A DNA stretch of 17,965 nucleotides from Chitinophagaceae bacterium (lineage in GTDB: Bacteria > Bacteroidota > Bacteroidia > Chitinophagales > Chitinophagaceae): assembly GCA_947483345.1 (NCBI GenBank), contig CANKNL010000023.1, positions 1 through 17,965 on the forward strand, in the 5' to 3' direction. Position 1 is the first letter of the stretch, and every line of letters starts with the position of its first letter. Below the pieces are notes generated by a model. It searched no databases. It saw nothing but the letters and a program-made list of their open reading frames with translations, and was not told the DNA's origin. A program made the translations under genes and the position numbers. Positions 13,201 through 17,965 of this stretch are shown piece by piece.

Positions 13201-14550
13201 TCAGTAACGTCCCGGCATCGGCACAACAGGTAAGCTTTCATTTCCAGATTCATTAACAGATTGTACCGCAAAAAAATAATTGTCTTTTGAATAAGGCAAA
13301 CGCATGTCCGTTTCGGTGGTAAATATTTTCTTTTGCCAAAAGGCACTGGTACTTTCCCTTACTAAAACATAATAGCCATTTGGTTTCCCCAGTTTTGGTT
13401 TTTGCCAATATAATAAAGTAGAATTAGTTAGTTTCTTCACATCTATTTTTACCGAATCAGGTATGGCTGGGGCCTTGGCAAGATTGGCCAGGCTCGCCAG
13501 ATTTATGCCGGTGTTTTTACGCAGGTATTCATAATCAATATAGGCTTCCAGGTCGCCGTACTGAATACCATTTTCTATCCTTACATCCTGGTGTTGATGT
13601 GTGTAATTCTCATTCATTTCAGTAATACGTACAGCTGCAAAGCCGCGCTGTACATAGGGTGTGTGATCGCCACCACGCAAAAAACGATCGTTGCGATAAA
13701 TTAAAACCACTTCTATATTATCAATATAACGCTCCCCAACTTCTTTTACATAACGGGCAAGCTGTCGTGATTTGCCATCGTTCTCTAAACCAAGATTACG
13801 GATGTTGGCTGCTGCTTTTTCGGTTTCATAAGCCGGAATGCCCTCACTAAAAACCCGAACCTTTGTATTGTTGATGATATTGGTTTCATTGCTGTTATTG
13901 CTGCCCATGATATCGTTGTTTAGCACAGCAACAATATTCCAGTTCTCTTTCTTTGCTTTTTCACTCATAAAGGCCGAGCCCAGTAATCCCTGTTCTTCGC
14001 CACTGACTGTAACAAAAATTATTGTAGCCGGAAATTGATGTTGACTCATGATCCTGGCACATTCAATAACTGCCGCACAGCCACTACCATCATCATTGGC
14101 GCCCGGCGCATCGCCCAATCGTTCTGTTGGACTGCTGCGCATATTATCTAAATGACCACTAATGATAAAGATGCGGTTGTCGTTGGGATCGGTGCCTTTT
14201 AATGTGGCTACCACATTGCCTAAAACAGTAATTGCGTCTATTCGTTTACCATCGGGTTGTAAAGTGCTGGTATCAATAAAAGCCGATAATCTGCCGTTGG
14301 CTTGTTTTGCAAATGCATTGAACTTACCCAACACCCAGTTTCTGGCGGCGCCAATTCCTCGTTCGGCATTGGTTTGTGTACTTAATGTATTTCTGGTGCC
14401 AAACAATACCATGGTATTGATATATGATTTTAAAGAATCGGGTGAGATCTCTTTTACCATTTTTTCAATTTCGGCATCCCGATGAATGGTGGTTTGAGCC
14501 GATAAAAAATTATAAGAAAACAAAAGAGAAATAATTAATAGCTTTTTCAT
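13201..14550 (-). CDS. Exported M28 family metallopeptidase with C-terminal FnIII-like domain
   Basis: A 449-residue secreted zinc aminopeptidase-type protein. An in-frame ATG at 14604 would add 18 residues before MKKLLIISLL; the internal start at 14550 gives a normal signal peptide ending FLSAQ. The M28 domain (about 100-330) has His133 in SGHLDN, Asp153/154 in ANDDGSG, the catalytic Glu185-Glu186 in SGEEQG, Asp213 in NNDIMG and His296 in GGDHTPY, so the di-zinc site is complete. From about residue 365 on, a beta-rich segment (STLLYWQKPKLGKPNGYYVL, ending SVNESGNESLP) resembles a fibronectin type III-like domain, a common tail on Bacteroidota exported enzymes. Substrate peptides are unknown. 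The gene is transcribed alone; gmd converges on it 1 nt away. It shares its upstream region with the divergent deoxyhypusine-synthase-like gene. Confidence 0.9.
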   Translation of the reverse strand: MKKLLIISLLFSYNFLSAQTTIHRDAEIEKMVKEISPDSLKSYINTMVLFGTRNTLSTQTNAERGIGAARNWVLGKFNAFAKQANGRLSAFIDTSTLQPDGKRIDAITVLGNVVATLKGTDPNDNRIFIISGHLDNMRSSPTERLGDAPGANDDGSGCAAVIECARIMSQHQFPATIIFVTVSGEEQGLLGSAFMSEKAKKENWNIVAVLNNDIMGSNNSNETNIINNTKVRVFSEGIPAYETEKAAANIRNLGLENDGKSRQLARYVKEVGERYIDNIEVVLIYRNDRFLRGGDHTPYVQRGFAAVRITEMNENYTHQHQDVRIENGIQYGDLEAYIDYEYLRKNTGINLASLANLAKAPAIPDSVKIDVKKLTNSTLLYWQKPKLGKPNGYYVLVRESTSAFWQKKIFTTETDMRLPYSKDNYFFAVQSVNESGNESLPVVPMPGRY

Positions 14551-14653
14551 AAAATGTAGTTTGAAATTAAATATACAAAGAAAGCTGCTGCTGCGGTGAG
14601 CCACCCTTTTGGGGCGTCTCGCCGTTTGAAGAAGTTTAATGTAATATCAACGG

Positions 14654-14680
14654 TTGGGTACATAAAAAAAATTACTTTTG
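14654..14680 (+). promoter_or_regulatory. Candidate promoter for the deoxyhypusine-synthase-like gene
   Basis: TTG at 14654-14656 and TACTTTTG at 14673-14680 match TTG-N-TAnnTTTG with a 16-nt spacer, slightly short. The likely transcript start is about 12 nt before the ATG at 14699. Upstream at 14594-14624 lies a G/C-rich hairpin-like segment (CGGTGAG with CTCGCCG, one G-T pair) in the divergent control region. Confidence 0.5.
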
Positions 14681-14698
14681 CAGCCTTAAACATTTATT

Positions 14699-15673
14699 AT
14701 GAGCAATGGACCGGTTTCAAATTTTATAGAACATCATTACCGCCATTTTAATGCAGCGGCATTAATGGATGCTGCCAAAGGGTATGTGACCCACCTGGAT
14801 GAAGGTGGAAAAATGATGATTACCCTGGCCGGTGCCATGAGTACCGCAGAGTTAGGATTGAGCCTGGCTGAAATGATACGGCAGGATAAAGTGAGCATCA
14901 TCAGTTGTACCGGTGCCAATCTGGAAGAAGATATCATGAACCTGGTGGCCCATAGTCATTATAAAAGAGTGCCTAATTACAGGGATTTAAGTCCGCAGGA
15001 AGAATGGGACCTGTTAGAAAACCATTACAACCGGGTTACCGATACCTGCATACCCGAAGAAGAAGCTTTTAGAAGATTGCAGCAGCATATTCATAAGATT
15101 TGGAAAGAGGCAGATGATAAAGGCGAACGCTATTTTCCGCATGAATACATGTATAAGATGCTGCTGAGTGGTGTGCTGGAACAGTATTATGAAATTGATC
15201 CTAAAAACAGCTGGATGCTGGCTGCTGCACAAAAAAATATCCCGATTGTGGTGCCGGGTTGGGAGGATAGTACCATGGGAAATATTTTTGCATCGTACAT
15301 TATTAAAAATGAAATGAAAGCGACCACCATGAAGAGTGGTATTGAATACATGGTTTGGCTGGCCGATTGGTACAGGCATAATTCTTCAGGAAAAGGTGTT
15401 GGATTTTTTCAGATAGGTGGTGGCATTGCCGGCGACTTTCCGATCTGTGTGGTGCCCATGATGTATCAGGATCTGGAGTGGCATGATGTGCCTTTCTGGA
15501 GTTATTTTTGTCAGATCAGCGATTCCACAACGTCTTATGGCAGTTACTCCGGCGCGGTGCCCAATGAAAAAATCACCTGGGGAAAACTGGATATTCATAC
15601 ACCTAAATTTATTGTAGAGAGTGATGCCACCATTGTGGCGCCACTGATATTTGCATGGGTGTTGGGATGGTAG
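14699..15673 (+). CDS. Deoxyhypusine synthase-like protein
   Basis: A 324-residue cytoplasmic NAD-dependent protein of the deoxyhypusine synthase family. Recognisable parts are MITLAGAMSTAELGLSLAEM (about 40-59), the SCTGANLEEDIMNLVAHSHY nucleotide-binding region (69-88), IPIVVPGWEDSTMGN (about 185-199), FQIGGGIAGDF and, near the end, ITWGKLD with Lys296 and ESDATIVAPL. Lys296 aligns with the catalytic lysine of eukaryotic DHS (WGK), which carries the aminobutyl group from spermidine. Eukaryotic and archaeal DHS modify eIF5A/aIF5A. Bacteria generally lack that protein, and bacterial homologues have been linked to polyamine (homospermidine-type) chemistry, so the acceptor here is unknown. Family is secure; reaction is inferred. 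Its TAG stop abuts the palindromic element at 15674-15848, with a terminator hairpin at 15756-15792. The start MSNGPVSNF follows a plausible promoter. Confidence 0.92.
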   Translation: MSNGPVSNFIEHHYRHFNAAALMDAAKGYVTHLDEGGKMMITLAGAMSTAELGLSLAEMIRQDKVSIISCTGANLEEDIMNLVAHSHYKRVPNYRDLSPQEEWDLLENHYNRVTDTCIPEEEAFRRLQQHIHKIWKEADDKGERYFPHEYMYKMLLSGVLEQYYEIDPKNSWMLAAAQKNIPIVVPGWEDSTMGNIFASYIIKNEMKATTMKSGIEYMVWLADWYRHNSSGKGVGFFQIGGGIAGDFPICVVPMMYQDLEWHDVPFWSYFCQISDSTTSYGSYSGAVPNEKITWGKLDIHTPKFIVESDATIVAPLIFAWVLGW

Positions 15674-15848
15674 AGCCCCCTCTTGAACTTCGTTCGTTCT
15701 TTTTAAAAGAACCCCCGTGGGGGAGGAAATGGAGGAGATTAAAGCGAAGGTTTATAATAAAAATGCCTGCAAAATTTGCAGGCATTTTTATTTAGCTTAA
15801 TCTTTTCTTCGCTTTCCTCCCCCACGGGGGGAGGGTTGGGAGGGGGCT
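15674..15848. repeat. Nested palindromic intergenic element
   Basis: This 175-bp stretch fills exactly the gap between two convergent stop codons (15671-15673 and complement of 15849-15851). Its outer ends are inverted copies: AGCCCCCTC at 15674-15682 and GAGGGGGCT at 15840-15848. A second pair, 18 bp and perfect, is at 15712-15729 and 15813-15830 (CCCCCGTGGGGGAGGAAA on the left). Looser pairing continues inward (GATTAAAGC against the complement of GCTTAATC), ending in the hairpin 15756-15792. The left half also has a small palindrome at 15696-15712 (GTTCTTTT / AAAAGAAC). It holds no gene. It resembles a MITE- or REP-like repeat; mobility is inferred. Confidence 0.65.
15756..15792. terminator. 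Bidirectional terminator at the centre of the palindromic element
   Basis: AATAAAAATGCCTGC (15756-15770) pairs perfectly with GCAGGCATTTTTATT (15778-15792) around AAAATTT. The strong GC core is flanked by a T-run on the plus strand and, by symmetry, on the minus strand. This is the shape of a bidirectional intrinsic terminator serving both the DHS-like gene and the convergent M28 peptidase gene. Confidence 0.8.
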
Positions 15849-17429
15849 TTACCTCGTCCCCATATTCAATGGCGTATCTCTTTTCAGCATCTCATCTCTG
15901 TTGGCCATTTCCCAGGCTGTATGAAAAATCATGCGCACTCTTTTTTCATACAGGTTCCAGTTTATTTTTTCTATGGTATCAGATGGCTGATGATAATCAG
16001 CTTTAAGCATGCCATCATAAAAAAACAAAATGGGGATGCCTTTACGGGCAAAATTGTAATGGTCGCTGCGGAAATAAATACGGTTCTGATCGTTGGGGTC
16101 ATCAAATTTATAATCCAAAACCAGGTTGGTATATTTTTTATTTACGCCTTCGTTTATAACCGATAGGTCGCTGCTGAGTTTATCATGTCCTATAACATAA
16201 ACATAGTTCAATGTGTCGGCTGATTTACGCTCTGTATCTACTCTTCCAACCATATCTGTGTTTAAATCAACACTTGTTTTTTCCAAAGGATAAAAAGGAT
16301 GTTCACTATAGTACTCGCTGCCCCATAATCCTTTTTCTTCGCCGCTTACAGCCATAAAAACGATGGTTCTTCTGGGTCTGTTACCTTCAACAGCAGCTTT
16401 TGCAAAAGCCTCGGCCATATTGATGATGGCACATGTGCCGCTGCCGTCATCATCGGCGCCATAATATATTTTTCCGTTACGTATGCCCAGGTGATCATAA
16501 TGTCCGGTTAAAAAAACATACTCATCTTTTTTATCGGTGCCTTCAATGATGCCTACCACATTACTGGCATTAATGGTGGTTCTGTATTTTTCAAATTTAA
16601 AAGCAATTTTGGTTTTACGCTCCATTGCCCACTGATCTCCTATTATCCCATTTGCTTTCACTATTTTCAACAGGGTATCAAAATTATTACCCATCATGTC
16701 TTTGGCAAAAGCATGTGTAAGTTGTGCAAAGTTCAATGATTGACTGGCGGCTTTTTCTTTTGGAAAGTACACGCCGGTTTTTTTACCGTTTGCAACAGCA
16801 CGTTCATTAAAGGTTTCCTGGCTGGGGTTTATTACAAGAACACCGGTTGCCCCTCTGGCTGCCGCCGCTTCCAGCTTTTTTGCAATGCCTGGGAATGTCC
16901 AGGTACTGGCACGTGTAGTGCCACTTAAAAAATATTTTCCATCTTTTTTAGGTTCACCCAAAAAGATGATCAGCATTTTTCCTTTTACATCAAGTCCGGT
17001 ATAATCAGAATATTTATCATCATCTATACCGTAACCGGCAAATACCATTTTGCTGCCTTTAAATTTTCCGGTTTCGTTATTATTAAGTGGTATGATAAAG
17101 TCTTTGCCATATTCAGCGCCTTTACCGGCCACAGTAAGGGTAGCCGTTTTTAAACTATCCTGGTACAGGGGATATAACTGCTGATAACCTTTTAATGAAG
17201 CCACTGATTTTAATCCAATGGCTTTAAACTGGTTTTCAATATAAGTTGCCGCTTTGCGTTGCCCTTCGGTACCGGTTTCTCTGCCTTCCATTTCGGCACT
17301 GGCAATAATGCTGAGGTGTTTATGAAGATTGTCAATAGTAATTGTTGCTGCATATTTTGATGACGCATCTGTTTGAGCATTTAAAACAGCAGCAGAAAAC
17401 AGGCCAAGTGATAATAATAATTTTTTCAT
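15849..17429 (-). CDS. Exported M28 family metallopeptidase with PA domain
   Basis: A 526-residue secreted peptidase. The signal peptide is MKKLLLSLGLFSAAVLNAQ (cleavage after AQ). A protease-associated (PA) insertion occupies about 120-240 (MVFAGYGIDDDKYSDYTGLD, then GKMLIIFLGEP, and AAARGATGVLVINPS). The M28 domain (about 285-510) carries His310 in LTGHYDHLG, Asp326-328 in GADDDGSG, catalytic Glu364-Glu365 in SGEEKG, Asp392 in NTDMVGR and His480 in DYHQPSDT, so both zinc sites are complete. It is the family of aminopeptidases and carboxypeptidases that act outside the cytoplasm; substrate is unknown. Compared with the M28 gene at 13201-14550 it has a PA domain and no FnIII-like tail, so the two are not recent duplicates. 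It lies 116 nt downstream of rpiB in the same direction and could be transcribed with it. Confidence 0.92.
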   Translation of the reverse strand: MKKLLLSLGLFSAAVLNAQTDASSKYAATITIDNLHKHLSIIASAEMEGRETGTEGQRKAATYIENQFKAIGLKSVASLKGYQQLYPLYQDSLKTATLTVAGKGAEYGKDFIIPLNNNETGKFKGSKMVFAGYGIDDDKYSDYTGLDVKGKMLIIFLGEPKKDGKYFLSGTTRASTWTFPGIAKKLEAAAARGATGVLVINPSQETFNERAVANGKKTGVYFPKEKAASQSLNFAQLTHAFAKDMMGNNFDTLLKIVKANGIIGDQWAMERKTKIAFKFEKYRTTINASNVVGIIEGTDKKDEYVFLTGHYDHLGIRNGKIYYGADDDGSGTCAIINMAEAFAKAAVEGNRPRRTIVFMAVSGEEKGLWGSEYYSEHPFYPLEKTSVDLNTDMVGRVDTERKSADTLNYVYVIGHDKLSSDLSVINEGVNKKYTNLVLDYKFDDPNDQNRIYFRSDHYNFARKGIPILFFYDGMLKADYHQPSDTIEKINWNLYEKRVRMIFHTAWEMANRDEMLKRDTPLNMGTR

Positions 17430-17545
17430 TTTTAAAATTTAGTAAAAGGCAAGCAGGAGGCATTCAGTTTGTACAGGAAAAGTAATCAAAAGCGAATAGT
17501 CTTGATTTTATTTTTGATGAACGGTGATATAAACTGGCAGAGCGT

Positions 17546-17965
17546 TTAGCAGGTTATTTTATCTACTCTGTTTTGATGACGTCCGCCTTCAAAAGCGGTA
17601 TTCATAAAAATATCCAGCATTTTTTCGGCATCACCATCACGTACAAAACGGGCAGGAATACAGATGATGTTGGCATTATTGTGTTTACGTGCCAGTTCAG
17701 CCAGTTCTTCTCCCCAACAGATGGCAGCTCGTACGCCCGCATGTTTATTGGCGGTTATGGCCACCCCGTTGGCGCTGCCGCATAATAAAATACCGAAAGC
17801 GGCTTCGCCTTTTTCCACTGCCGAGGCTACCGGGTGAGCAAAATCGGGGTAGTCAACAGACTCTTTGTTAAAGGTTCCAAAATCAGTGAAGGTTAAGCCC
17901 TCTCCTTCCAAAACAGAGATCAGATCTTCTTTGCAATCAAATCCTGCATGATCGCATCCTAGGGC
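17546..17965 (-). CDS. rpiB: Ribose-5-phosphate isomerase B (5' end outside window)
   Basis: The window holds the last 139 codons plus the stop. The visible protein begins ALGCDHAGFDCKEDL, the conserved RpiB/LacAB start, so only a few residues are missing at the right edge. A downstream ATG at 17911 would cut off the CDHAG active-site segment and is rejected. Key residues: Asp-His in CDHAG, the nucleophilic or base Cys in LLCGSANGVAITANKHAG (CGTGNG-type loop) and His in RKHNNANIICIPAR. RpiB interconverts ribulose 5-phosphate and ribose 5-phosphate in the pentose phosphate pathway, in the cytoplasm as a dimer. Typical RpiB proteins are about 145-150 residues, consistent with this. It ends 116 nt before the M28 peptidase start. 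Confidence 0.95.
   Translation of the reverse strand, partial: ALGCDHAGFDCKEDLISVLEGEGLTFTDFGTFNKESVDYPDFAHPVASAVEKGEAAFGILLCGSANGVAITANKHAGVRAAICWGEELAELARKHNNANIICIPARFVRDGDAEKMLDIFMNTAFEGGRHQNRVDKITC

Noticed and set aside
14551..14604. Upstream in-frame start adding 18 residues to the M28 peptidase at 13201-14550
   Set aside because: It would bury the signal peptide; the start at 14550 gives a standard N-terminus with an Ala-Gln cleavage site.
13201..17429. Two M28 peptidases as a tandem duplication around the DHS-like gene
   Set aside because: Their architectures differ (FnIII-like tail against PA domain insertion) and their sequences diverge outside the zinc-site motifs.
1..17965. CRISPR array, tRNA, rRNA, integrase or phage module
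   Set aside because: No regularly spaced direct repeats, tRNA-like cloverleaf, rRNA stretch or recombinase/phage protein was recognised in either strand.

Overview
The window reads as an ordinary stretch of a Bacteroidota chromosome, most likely from the Chitinophagaceae or a close relative. This is inferred from the low GC content, the absence of clear Shine-Dalgarno sequences, and several start sites preceded by the Bacteroidota promoter pattern TTG-N16-20-TAnnTTTG. Signal peptides ending in Ala-Gln and the gene families present (TIGR02757, DUF2911, CBU_0592-like, M28 peptidases, a deoxyhypusine-synthase-like protein) point the same way. There is no rRNA, tRNA, CRISPR array, integrase or transposase, and no complete phage or plasmid module.

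Layout. Positions 1-1816 hold an aromatic-catabolism-like pair on the minus strand: a fumarylacetoacetate hydrolase family gene followed by a flavin reductase family gene that runs off the left edge. A 448-bp cassette carrying a GxxExxY (PD-(D/E)XK-like) gene between inverted arms separates them. A plus-strand fatty acid 2-hydroxylase-like membrane enzyme follows (1923-2630). Then comes a minus-strand run, read right to left: DUF2911 lipoprotein, asparagine synthase, cystathionine gamma-synthase/lyase, small membrane protein, TIGR02757 protein and a short hypothetical protein (7860 down to 2634). After this lie acyl-carrier-protein phosphodiesterase (minus), a small secreted PepSY-like protein (plus) and a secreted alpha/beta hydrolase (minus). 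Next is the GDP-L-fucose pair fcl-gmd (plus), which supplies GDP-fucose for surface glycans. The right end holds two exported M28 metallopeptidases (minus) on either side of a deoxyhypusine-synthase-like gene (plus), then ribose-5-phosphate isomerase B (minus), cut by the right edge.

Genes are packed tightly. Two convergent pairs have stop codons only 1-3 nt apart. Against that background two structures stand out. The first is the GxxExxY cassette (361-808): removing it would leave a 15-nt operon junction. The second is a nested palindrome (15674-15848) that fills exactly the space between two convergent stop codons. Both look like small inserted or mobile intergenic elements that settle directly beside stop codons, and they are the best candidates for something under-described here. 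The bacterial deoxyhypusine synthase homologue, which keeps the catalytic lysine motif, is the most interesting single enzyme.
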